A DNA stretch of 14,776 nt from Dialister sp. UBA734 (GCA_002297935.1 DBLC01000040.1:1-14776), one strand, 5' to 3'; numbered from the stretch's first letter, positions 1 through 5,892 are shown. Notes: generated by a model from the letters alone, not told the origin. Made by a program: numbers and translations.

Positions 1-64
1 CATATTTCGCTTAACTTAACATCATTGCCCAATGGGGGCGATAAATAAGGAGTAAACTTATTTA

Positions 65-93
65 GGCGACGCACAACTTATAAAGCGCCGCAA
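65..93. repeat. GC-rich mini-hairpin module, copy 1
   Basis: The arms GGCGACGC and GCGCCGC enclose an AT-rich loop. Close relatives of this module lie at 12121-12150 (GGCGGCGCAC...GCGCCGCAA) and 5742-5767 (GGCGGC...GCCGCC), each next to a seven-base word array, so it looks like one building block of a dispersed element. No gene is visible in 1-399. The rest of this stretch holds the repeats and promoter listed separately. Confidence 0.5.
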
Positions 94-125
94 AGTATTT
101 TATACATTCGCTTCATGTGGGATTT

Positions 126-212
126 GGTGACTAGTGACTGGTGACTAGGAAAATGCGATTCCAATTACCAGTCACGAGTCACCAGTCACCAGTCACCAGT
201 CACCAGTCACCA
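126..212. repeat. Heptad-word palindrome (GTGACTG type)
   Basis: The left arm holds three seven-base words (GTGACTA, GTGACTG, GTGACTA; 127-147). The right arm holds six reverse-complement words (CAGTCAC or GAGTCAC; 169-210). The spacer is about 20 bases. The arms can pair into a long hairpin or cruciform. The same word family recurs at 2830-2857, 2983-3010, 4178-4206, 4396-4423 and 6555-6582. Confidence 0.85.
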
Positions 213-220
213 ATTTCCCC

Positions 221-250
221 TTGTTTCGATTTGTCTCGATTTGATATAAT
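221..250 (+). promoter_or_regulatory. Probable promoter of the 400-1353 gene
   Basis: A perfect -10 hexamer TATAAT (245-250) is preceded by TG at 242-243, giving an extended -10. A weak -35 (TTGTTT, 221-226) lies 18 bases upstream. The start point would be near 257, leaving a leader of about 140 bases that contains the palindrome at 306-373. Confidence 0.55.
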
Positions 251-305
251 AAACAAGTACAAATCGTTGGTGCATCACTATACACAAAACTAATATGTGA
301 CATAG

Positions 306-373
306 TAGCTAGGGATTGGGGATTAGATGTTAAAATGATATCTCCTAATCCCTAGGGCCTAATCCCTAGTCCC
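306..373. repeat. Heptad-word palindrome (GGGATTA type) in leader
   Basis: The left arm has GGGATTG and GGGATTA (312-325). The right arm has TAATCCC, TAGGGCC, TAATCCC and TAGTCCC (346-373), again in seven-base steps. The arms pair across about 20 AT-rich bases, and CCCTTTTATA follows. It sits between the predicted transcription start and the ribosome-binding site of the next gene, so it would be transcribed as a leader hairpin. Confidence 0.75.
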
Positions 374-399
374 TTTTATACTCGAAAGGAGTTATTTTC

Positions 400-1353
400 A
401 TGACAGCAGATAATTTGACATTTTCCCTTGAAATTGATTTCATTCCGGATATTCAGGAAGGCCGCAATGAACTGAAACAGCAGATGAAAGCCACGGCTGA
501 AAAGTTTGATGGCACCTACATCCTGGATCCGAAAGCCCGTCCGATTATTTCCGGACTTTCTAAAGACGATGTTGACGGCGTTTTAAAAGACCTGGGACTT
601 TTGGCTTTTGGTTCCTGGCAGTCTTGCATTCTGACTTGCACCATTGTAGCACCGCTTCCGATTCGTGCGGTGGGCATGTCCGATGGTTGGGATATTTACA
701 CCGGCAAAAAGACATTCTTCGCCTTCGCCCAGTTCCCGGCTGATGCCTTGGCTATTATGGTGAAAGCCTGCACCTATTACCTGGAACATGAAAGTTACCA
801 GTCCATGGAAGAATTCATTGACCAGGTGGGCTATGAAACATTCCGTGATAACGTTCTTGGAAATACTGTGCCAGATGGAAAAGGGGATACCAATGATTAT
901 TATGGTTCCAGCTGGGGGGCTCCTGACGTACCGCCGCTCAAAGAAGGGGATTTCGTCCGTCCGGAAAATAACATCATGCAGGTCATCGAAGTCTATCCGG
1001 AAATGGGACCGTTCCTCATGGAATACGGCATGTCCTGTGTAGGCTGCTTCGTTTCTTATGATGAAAACCTTTGGCAGGCAGCCCAGTCCCATGGAATGGA
1101 TGTATTTGAAATCATCGGCGAAATGAACGAATTCATCGCTGATAAATACAATAAACCGCTTCTTACTGAAGACACCCCCATGGAAACCATTCTCACCCTC
1201 TATCCACAGCTGCTTCCTATTTTCCAGGAAAAACAGATTGCCATGCCTTCCGACATGACCACCACCATTGGTACACTGTGCCAGAATGCCAACGTGGATG
1301 TGAAAGCTCTCATCGCTACATGCGATGAACGGCTCAGAGGGAAGGAAGAGTAA
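400..1353 (+). CDS. DUF1858-type redox-disulfide protein with two domains
   Basis: This 317-residue protein has a well-placed AAAGGAG (385-391) ahead of its ATG. Residues about 187-246 match the DUF1858 / hybrid-cluster-protein-associated disulfide domain: an N-terminal IMQVIEVYPE helix, MEYGMSCVGC with Cys213 and Cys216, then a DVFEIIGEMN helix. Residues about 257-315 (TPMETILTLYPQLLPIF...VDVKALIATCDERL) look like a second copy in which the CxxC is replaced by a sequence without cysteines. The N-terminal 180 residues, with FGSWQSCILTCTIVAP (Cys76, Cys80), I do not recognise; a distant likeness to a sulfite/nitrite reductase ferredoxin-like half domain is possible but unproven. No signal peptide or membrane segment is seen, so it is probably cytoplasmic. 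The exact role is unknown; a redox function in nitrosative or oxidative stress is inferred from the domain name only. The stop codon overlaps the following repeat array. Confidence 0.75.
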   Translation: MTADNLTFSLEIDFIPDIQEGRNELKQQMKATAEKFDGTYILDPKARPIISGLSKDDVDGVLKDLGLLAFGSWQSCILTCTIVAPLPIRAVGMSDGWDIYTGKKTFFAFAQFPADALAIMVKACTYYLEHESYQSMEEFIDQVGYETFRDNVLGNTVPDGKGDTNDYYGSSWGAPDVPPLKEGDFVRPENNIMQVIEVYPEMGPFLMEYGMSCVGCFVSYDENLWQAAQSHGMDVFEIIGEMNEFIADKYNKPLLTEDTPMETILTLYPQLLPIFQEKQIAMPSDMTTTIGTLCQNANVDVKALIATCDERLRGKEE

Positions 1354-1585
1354 GGTTCTGTTGGGGCGATTATCGTTGGAGTATCATCTCGATGAGTCCG
1401 TTATCATAAGGTTCTGTTGGGATAATTATCGCTAGAGAATCATCTCAGTGAAACCGCAGTCAAAAGGTTCTGTTGGGTCAATTAGCGATAGAGAATCATC
1501 TCAGTGAATCCGCTGTTATAGGGTTCTGTTAGAGTGATTTTCGTTGGAGAATCATCTCTATGCATTCGCTCTCATAAGGTTCTGG
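1352..1585 (+). repeat. 56-bp tandem array, four units plus partial
   Basis: Units start at 1352, 1408, 1464, 1520 and 1576, an exact 56-base period. Each begins AAGGTTCTG (AGGGTTCTG in the fourth). Three keep GAGAATCATCTC, a small GAGA/TCTC hairpin; the first has a variant. The fifth unit is cut after AAGGTTCTGG, directly before the terminator. Units vary along their whole length, unlike CRISPR repeats. The array would be transcribed as the 3' untranslated region of the 400-1353 gene. Confidence 0.9.
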
Positions 1586-1590
1586 AAATC

Positions 1591-1640
1591 AAAAAAGAAT
1601 GGTTAAAGTCAAATTCAAATGACTTTAACCATTCTTTTTT
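1591..1640. terminator. Bidirectional intrinsic terminator
   Basis: A perfect 20-base inverted repeat lies at 1591-1610 and 1621-1640 (GAATGGTTAAAGTC core, A-run on one side, T-run on the other) with a 10-base loop. It is placed between convergent genes, so it can end transcripts from both the 400-1353 gene and the minus-strand ECF gene. Confidence 0.93.
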
Positions 1641-1656
1641 TGCTAAATGCGATTTT

Positions 1657-1917
1657 AGAACCTTTGTATACACGTTTTAGCATCATGTGAGACAATCTGT
1701 TTCATCGCTACAGAACCTTAGCATACACGTTTTAGCATCATGTGAGACAATCTGCCCCATCGCTACAGAACCTTAACATACACGTTTCATAACCATGTAA
1801 GGTTATCTGCCCCATCGCTACAGAACCCTTGCATACACATCTCAGCACTATGTAAGACAATCTAATCCATCGCTACAGAACCTTTGCATACATATTTCAG
1901 CTCCATGTGAGACAATC
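1657..1917 (-). repeat. 55-bp tandem array in inverted orientation, five units
   Basis: AGAACC starts at 1657, 1712, 1767, 1822 and 1877, an exact 55-base period. Read on the minus strand, units begin AAGGTTCTGTAGCGATG and contain CAGATTGTCTCACATGATGC and CGTGTATGC segments with variation. As on the other side of the terminator, the last unit is cut just after AAGGTTCT. Each unit can form a small stem (ACATG with CGTGT, or ACAT with ATGT). The array would be the 3' untranslated region of the minus-strand ECF gene. Confidence 0.9.
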
Positions 1918-1935
1918 CATCTCACCACACCCGAA

Positions 1936-2556
1936 TTATTTCATCTTCCAACCGCTACGTTTCAACGCCATAACGATCGGAATGACAATGACGCCGGAAA
2001 CCAGGGCTTCTGGAATCCCATTGGCGGTGGTGATGCCCACCAACATCAAGCCGACGGCTTCCACAGAAATGCCTTTGGCTGCGGCATAAGGAGCACCAAC
2101 CAGCAGGAAGAAAGAGCCTAAGAACAATACGGTGTTTGTCAATGCGCCACCGATGGCAGCGATGCCAGCACGAAGATGTACATTGCCTGGAATGTACCGG
2201 AAAAGTGCCCAAGCGGCCAATCCGATGCAAATACGAGGAACGATGCAGATAAACGCATCAGCGATGACACTATGCTGCAAAGCAAACTGCATCATCAAGC
2301 TGGGGGCACGTAAGGTTTGAATGAAAGAAAACAGGCCAAATAAGAATCCAACCACAGCCCCTACTTTTGGGCCTGCCAAAATGGCGCCGATAATAGTTGG
2401 AATATGAAGAATGGTGGCATTCATAACCACCAACGGTATGAATCCATATCCTGTAAGTCCTAAGAAGATGGTAATTCCTGCCAATAGGCCAGAAATCGTT
2501 AATTCTCTAATACTCATAAAAGTACCAGACGTCTGCTTTTCATTTGTGTTTTCCAT
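1936..2556 (-). CDS. ECF transporter S component (vitamin uptake)
   Basis: This 206-residue membrane protein begins with the ATG at 2554-2556, preceded on the minus strand by GGAGG (2562-2566). A longer in-frame reading back to 2670 has no such site and would run through the leader. The sequence has about six hydrophobic segments and the pattern LTGYGFIPLVVMNATILHIP...GAILAGPKVGAVVGFLFGLFS, typical of substrate-binding S components of energy-coupling-factor transporters in the PanT-like group (COG4684-type). The protein would bind a vitamin or similar small molecule and work with a shared EcfA/A'/T module encoded elsewhere. Pantothenate is a possible substrate by family resemblance, but the substrate cannot be read from the sequence. 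The gene is alone, converges on the 400-1353 gene and has its own strong promoter and structured leader. Confidence 0.85.
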   Translation of the reverse strand: MENTNEKQTSGTFMSIRELTISGLLAGITIFLGLTGYGFIPLVVMNATILHIPTIIGAILAGPKVGAVVGFLFGLFSFIQTLRAPSLMMQFALQHSVIADAFICIVPRICIGLAAWALFRYIPGNVHLRAGIAAIGGALTNTVLFLGSFFLLVGAPYAAAKGISVEAVGLMLVGITTANGIPEALVSGVIVIPIVMALKRSGWKMK

Positions 2557-2611
2557 AGTAGCCTCCGTTCTTATTCTCTTTTTGTCGAGATATAAGTCGT
2601 AAAAATAAAAA

Positions 2612-2677
2612 CTAGAACCGTCTGTCCAGTTCATCACTAGGATACCGGCAAAGTGACAGTCCCTAATCACTCCTAGT
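2612..2677 (-). promoter_or_regulatory. Structured leader, candidate attenuator or riboswitch
   Basis: Read on the minus strand, the leader starts CTAGGA (2671-2676), which pairs with TCCTAG (2637-2642) around an inner GTGA/TCAC stem. The 3' CTAG of that stem can instead pair, with GAAC (2629-2632), to GTTCTAG (2612-2618); TTTTTATTTTT follows, like a terminator. The two folds exclude each other. CTGTC (2655-2659) can also pair with GACAG (2622-2626). I do not recognise a known riboswitch class. Confidence 0.45.
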
Positions 2678-2705
2678 ATTATAACGAGGAAATCAGATTT
2701 GTCAA
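2678..2705 (-). promoter_or_regulatory. Consensus promoter of the ECF gene
   Basis: On the minus strand there is a perfect TTGACA (2700-2705), a 16-base spacer and a perfect TATAAT (2678-2683). The start would be near 2671, about 115 bases ahead of the ATG. A promoter this strong before a transporter gene suggests that control lies in the leader. Confidence 0.85.
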
Positions 2706-2723
2706 TTCTTAATGAAAGTTAGC

Positions 2724-2792
2724 AGTAGGCAGTTAACCGTCAACCGTCAACCGTTAACCGTTAACCGTTAACTGCCAACGGCCTACTTTTTT
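2724..2792. repeat. Heptad-word palindrome (GTTAACC type) with T-run
   Basis: Words of seven bases run GTCAACC, GTCAACC, GTTAACC, GTTAACC, GTTAACT. The ends form a stem of AGTAGGC (2724-2730) with GCCTACT (2781-2787), and inside it GGCAGTTAAC with GTTAACTGCC. A run of six T follows on the plus strand, so the element has terminator form, but no plus-strand gene lies directly upstream. Confidence 0.8.
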
Positions 2793-2811
2793 CGCATTCC
2801 ACTTTCAAAAA

Positions 2812-2820
2812 TGGTACAAT
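2812..2820 (+). promoter_or_regulatory. Probable extended -10 promoter of the M48 gene
   Basis: TGGTACAAT is a TGn-extended -10 (TACAAT at 2815-2820). No good -35 is visible. Transcription would start near 2827, giving a leader of about 220 bases made largely of nested palindromes. Confidence 0.4.
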
Positions 2821-2829
2821 AAGAGAAAA

Positions 2830-3010
2830 GTGACTGGTGACTCGTGACTAGTGACTGGTTATGAAAGTGATGTAATACGACAGAGTCATAGCTTCTAGTT
2901 ACTAAGCTGTTAGCCTCTAGCCGGCTAGTAGCTAGCAGCTAGAAGCCAGCAGCTGTGACTCCACAGGAATCATTGACATTCCCAGTCACCAGTCACGAGT
3001 CACCAGTCAC
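2830..3010. repeat. Nested heptad palindrome, 181 bp
   Basis: The outer arms are four GTGACT-type words (2830-2857) and four reverse-complement words (2983-3010), matching at all but one base when folded. Inside lies a second palindrome made of GCTTCTA, GTTACTA, GCCTCTA, GTAGCTA, GCAGCTA and similar words (2891-2955). The whole forms most of the leader of the M48 gene. Confidence 0.8.
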
Positions 3011-3048
3011 CCAATATAAAGTTCACATACATGTACATGGAGGACGCT

Positions 3049-4185
3049 ATGAAATCTTTGAAGAAGAAACTGTTGGCCCTTTCTCTGGCGTCGTTATGCT
3101 TTACCGGTACCATGATGGTACCAGCGGAAGTGGAGGCGGCGTCTACGGCGGAGAAATTGCTCTATGGCGCAGCGGCTATGCTTTTTATTTCTAATTACTA
3201 TTCCAGAATGGATGATCATAGCCAGCTAGCTCTTCTGAGCAAGTGCCAGCAGCAGACTGGGGTCTATGAATCGGCGGAAGCGGACAACCGGGTGCAGGAA
3301 ATTTACCAAAATATCTGCGATACCGGGGCAGTGAAGCGGAGTTATAAAGTTTACGTGGCCCCCGATGAGGACATCAATGCGTTCATGAGTCTCGGCGGTG
3401 TGCTTTGTGTCAACAAAGGGTCCTTGGATACCATGGACGATGATGAATTGGCTTACGTCATGGCCCACGAAATATCCCATGGGGAAAAGCGACACAATGT
3501 GAGCGGCGTGAAGAAGAGAGTGGGCCTGTTGACGTCTCTCAATATTTACATGGGCGATGCGTCCTACGGGGAGTACCTACTGGCCAATATTGCGGGGAAC
3601 TATGTGTCCAATGCGATTTTCACCAAAGACCAGGAAAAGGAAGCCGACGATTGGGGATTCCAATACTTGGTGGAAGCCGGATACAATCCAGGCGCCGGTG
3701 CAGCAGCCATGCAAGTGTTGAAGGATAAATACGGTGAAAGTTCTCCGTCGGGCATCAAAGCGGTGCTGGCACCGGGCAACCATCCGAAAACCAGTGATCG
3801 TATCAACAAAAATCTGAAATGGATGTCCGCCTACGCTGGCAATCACGTACAAGTCAAAGACGACACCATTGTGGTCAACGGGGAAAAAGCCTTCCAGGCG
3901 GCTGCTATGGGGAAATACACCAATAAAGAACGAACCTATCTAACCGCAGGGAAACTGGCGAAACTGTACCACGCCGGCCACGTGCCCGATGCGGTCTTGG
4001 AAGATAATGTGATTTATTGTGGAAATACAGCCATATACACCGTAAATGAAGAAGAAAACGGCGCCGCCTATACGGCAGCTCTCAATAAGGGCATCCAAAA
4101 GAACCGCGGCGAGCCCGTAGAAACCCATTATAAGATTGATGATAGACGGGCGGAATTACAGAAACAGCAGAAAGAAAGTGACTAG
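3049..4185 (+). CDS. Secreted M48-family zinc metalloprotease
   Basis: The start is the ATG at 3049, with TGGAGGA (3038-3044) just upstream; an ATG at 3031 lies before this site and is unlikely. The 378-residue product opens with a clear signal peptide: MKSLKKK, a hydrophobic stretch, then cleavage probably near VEAAS. The catalytic motif is HEISH (His140, Glu141, His144), and the third zinc ligand is probably Glu198 in EKEADDWGF, the usual M48 arrangement. Regions before it (VYVAPDEDINAFMSLGGVLCVNKGSLD) match the M48 fold. The last 110 residues are not recognised. The enzyme probably acts outside the cytoplasmic membrane, in envelope protein quality control. The stop TAG and the last residues Ser-Asp are encoded inside a GTGACTAGTGACTGG repeat, so the C-terminus was probably trimmed or extended by that element. 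Confidence 0.88.
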   Translation: MKSLKKKLLALSLASLCFTGTMMVPAEVEAASTAEKLLYGAAAMLFISNYYSRMDDHSQLALLSKCQQQTGVYESAEADNRVQEIYQNICDTGAVKRSYKVYVAPDEDINAFMSLGGVLCVNKGSLDTMDDDELAYVMAHEISHGEKRHNVSGVKKRVGLLTSLNIYMGDASYGEYLLANIAGNYVSNAIFTKDQEKEADDWGFQYLVEAGYNPGAGAAAMQVLKDKYGESSPSGIKAVLAPGNHPKTSDRINKNLKWMSAYAGNHVQVKDDTIVVNGEKAFQAAAMGKYTNKERTYLTAGKLAKLYHAGHVPDAVLEDNVIYCGNTAIYTVNEEENGAAYTAALNKGIQKNRGEPVETHYKIDDRRAELQKQQKESD

Positions 4186-4423
4186 TGACTGGTAGACTGG
4201 TGACTGGGCAATGTCATTAAGTTAAGAGAAAAAGTAAAGAACTTTGTTTATGCAAAAGTTACTCAGGATTCTCAAGTTGCTAAGGTCTCTCAGGTTTCTC
4301 GAATGTGCCAATAAACGCTAGCGTTATTGCCTCATTCGGGGCCCCTTAGAACCCTTAGAACCCTTAGAACCCTTAGAACCTTGAGAACCTTTTCCCAGTC
4401 ACCAGTCACGAGTCACCAGTCAC
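4178..4423. repeat. GTGACT-word arms enclosing a nine-base-word palindrome
   Basis: The left arm (4178-4206) has GTGACTA, GTGACTG, an eight-base GTAGACTG and GTGACTG. The right arm (4396-4423) has four reverse-complement words. GGGCAATGTCATTAAGTTAAG after the left arm has a near-identical reverse complement at 10-30. The interior is described separately. The element fills the gap between the M48 and carboxypeptidase genes, where I see no clear promoter. Confidence 0.8.
4263..4390. repeat. Nine-base-word palindrome around a central hairpin
   Basis: The right arm is CCTTAGAAC four times in exact nine-base steps (4344-4379), then CTTGAGAAC. The left arm is a decayed reverse complement in nine-base steps (CAGGATTCT, CAAGTTGCT, AAGGTCTCT, CAGGTTTCT; about 4264-4299). 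Between them GAATG...CATTC (4301-4337) encloses AATAA-CGCTAGCG-TTATT. Its word, read as AAGGTTCT, is the same as the head of the 55/56-bp arrays. Confidence 0.75.
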
Positions 4424-4457
4424 CCAGAATTATTTTATCGAAAAGGAAGAGTGTGTA

Positions 4458-5393
4458 ATGAAAAGAGTACTAGCCTTTATCGTGCTGGTTGTATTGATTT
4501 TGAGTATTGCTTTTGGTGTCATGGTCTGGATCACTCCGGAACCGCCTAAGCCGCCGGTGTTGCCACCGCCGCCGGAAACGAAAGCGGTGTCGGCTGCTTT
4601 GATTGATGGAAATACAGGCCGTATGCTGGCTGACAAAGAAGGGGAATTGAAGATTTACCCTGCCAGCACCACCAAGATTTTGACTTGCATCCTGGCCTTG
4701 GAAGAAGGGAAAGACAAGCTGGAACAGAATGCGGTGATTTCTCAACGAGCCATGAAACAGGATGGGACCAATGTGGGGATTCGTCCTGACATGCCGCTGT
4801 CGCTGCACCAGCTGCTCTATGGGATGATGCTTATTTCCGGTAACGATGCGGCTGTGTCGGTGGCCGAAACCGTAGGCGGGTCTTATGATCGATTCATTGA
4901 AATGATGAATGAAAAAGCCGCTTCCATCGGCGCCACCCATTCCCATTTCGCTAACCCCAATGGGCTCACCAATCCGGAACACTACACCACCGCGGAAGAT
5001 ATGGTACTCATTGCCGCCCATGCCATGAAAAATCCAGATTTCCGGGATATTGTGAAACGGAAAACCTACCCCATGACCTATCGTAATGGGATTTATCGGA
5101 ATGTAGAAAATAGAAATGAATTTCTGTCCAGCCACTATGAAGGGGCCAATGGCATCAAAACCGGCATGACCGATGCGGCTGGCGAATGTCTGGTGGCTTC
5201 GGCTGAGAGAAATGGCAAACTTTTAATTGTTGCTTTTTATAATGATAAGAATCGTTGGAATGATTCCAAAGCCTGGCTGGACTACGGATTCCAAGCCGCT
5301 GCTGCGTACGATGCCTATGAACAGGCATTGGCAGAAGAACCGGCCATTTATAAGTGGGTGAATACTCTTATAGGGAGGGAGCCTGGTGCGTAG
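4458..5393 (+). CDS. dacF: D-alanyl-D-alanine carboxypeptidase (S11, DacF/PBP5-like)
   Basis: This 311-residue enzyme trims the terminal D-alanine from peptidoglycan pentapeptides outside the membrane. The start ATG follows AAGGAAGAG (4443-4451). Residues 4-25 form a hydrophobic signal or anchor, followed by a proline-rich linker (PEPPKPPVLPPPP). All three penicillin-binding motifs are present: STTK with Ser70 and Lys73, SGN at 127-129, and KTG at 234-236. The protein is shorter than many PBP5 relatives and ends about 75 residues after KTG, so it lacks most of the usual C-terminal domain and amphipathic anchor; membrane attachment is probably by the N-terminus. The stop overlaps the start of the next gene by eight bases, which suggests coupled translation with a division protein. 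The dacF symbol is by family only; other S11 names are possible. Confidence 0.9.
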   Translation: MKRVLAFIVLVVLILSIAFGVMVWITPEPPKPPVLPPPPETKAVSAALIDGNTGRMLADKEGELKIYPASTTKILTCILALEEGKDKLEQNAVISQRAMKQDGTNVGIRPDMPLSLHQLLYGMMLISGNDAAVSVAETVGGSYDRFIEMMNEKAASIGATHSHFANPNGLTNPEHYTTAEDMVLIAAHAMKNPDFRDIVKRKTYPMTYRNGIYRNVENRNEFLSSHYEGANGIKTGMTDAAGECLVASAERNGKLLIVAFYNDKNRWNDSKAWLDYGFQAAAAYDAYEQALAEEPAIYKWVNTLIGREPGA

Positions 5394-5685
5394 AAAACGG
5401 AAATCCGGTCTGAAACGATGGCTATTTCCCCATAGTCCTATCCTTCGCGCCCTGTGCCTGGTGATGATGCTCCTGTCCCTTCTGATTTGCCTGGAAAGTG
5501 CCTATCGCTTCTACAACCTGCAGCAGCAGGAAAATCTTCTCTTGGAAGAAAAAGCAAGGCTCACCGAAGAAAGAGCCACCTTGGAGCAGAAAAAAGAAGA
5601 CCTGGAAGATCCAACAAAACTGGAGAAAAAAGCCAGAGACGAATTGGGATTGGTGAAACCGGGAGAAGTGCCGTATGTGAGATGA
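5386..5685 (+). CDS. divIC: Septum formation initiator (FtsB/DivIC-like)
   Basis: This small bitopic membrane protein of 99 residues starts with GTG, preceded by AGGGAGGG (5372-5379). It has a basic cytoplasmic head (MRRKRKSGLKR), one membrane span at about 19-38, a coiled coil rich in Glu, Lys and Leu at about 45-80 (QQQENLLLEEKARLTEERATLEQKKEDLED), and the family's end motif ARDELGLVKPGEVPY. Such proteins link FtsL and the FtsW/FtsI synthase at the divisome. The gene order with the S1, tilS, hpt and ftsH genes matches divIC of Bacillus, which supports the name. The reading starts inside the carboxypeptidase gene. Confidence 0.88.
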   Translation: MRRKRKSGLKRWLFPHSPILRALCLVMMLLSLLICLESAYRFYNLQQQENLLLEEKARLTEERATLEQKKEDLEDPTKLEKKARDELGLVKPGEVPYVR

Positions 5686-5703
5686 GTGACTGTGGTGGTT
5701 TGA

Positions 5704-5853
5704 GTGCGTAATGCGAAGTGCGAAGTGCGTAATGGTGGAACGGCGGCACAATTCATAAAGCCGCCGAATTTTTATAAAAAAGGGGTATTGGGGCGCTTTC
5801 AAACTTTGTGCGCCCCTTCCACCATTACGCACTACGCACTTCGCATTACGCAC
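5704..5853. repeat. 150-bp modular palindrome (GTGCGTA words, two GC hairpins)
   Basis: The left arm 5704-5738 (GTGCGTA, ATGCGAA, GTGCGAA, GTGCGTA, ATGGTGG) and the right arm 5819-5853 are 35 bases each and match at 34 positions when folded. Inside are two hairpins, CGGCGGC/GCCGCCG (5741-5767, followed by an AT-rich run) and GGGGCGC/GCGCCCC (about 5790-5816). The right arm's outward reading (words, GGTGG, AAGGGGCGC) is nearly repeated at 14733-14776. It has the size and symmetry of a miniature mobile or REP-like element. Confidence 0.85.
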
Positions 5854-5863
5854 TTTAAAAAAC

Positions 5864-5892
5864 TTGCTATTCCCAAAGAAATCTCGTATAAT
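5864..5892 (+). promoter_or_regulatory. Promoter of the S1-domain gene
   Basis: TTGCTA (5864-5869), a 17-base spacer and a perfect TATAAT (5887-5892). The start would be near 5899, giving a leader of about 65 bases. It sits directly after the palindrome's right arm. Confidence 0.7.

Noticed and set aside
583..1092. Antisense coding region of 169 codons, and similar long antisense frames inside tilS, ftsH and cas3
   Set aside because: They lie fully within well-supported genes, show no recognisable domains and have low-quality composition; they are mirror frames of real genes.
1352..1917. CRISPR array
   Set aside because: The period is regular (55-56 bases), but the whole unit is related between copies and no constant repeat with unique spacers can be separated; the known type I-C repeats are longer than the only fully constant part here (about 9-16 bases).
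2612..2625. preQ1-I riboswitch, because the minus strand reads GGTTCTAG
   Set aside because: The preQ1-I class needs a short hairpin followed by an A-rich tail that pairs back into the loop; here a T-rich stretch follows and the rest of the consensus is missing.
2724..2792. Terminator of a plus-strand gene
   Set aside because: The hairpin with T-run fits, but no plus-strand gene ends upstream of it in this window; it is better described as one of the word palindromes.
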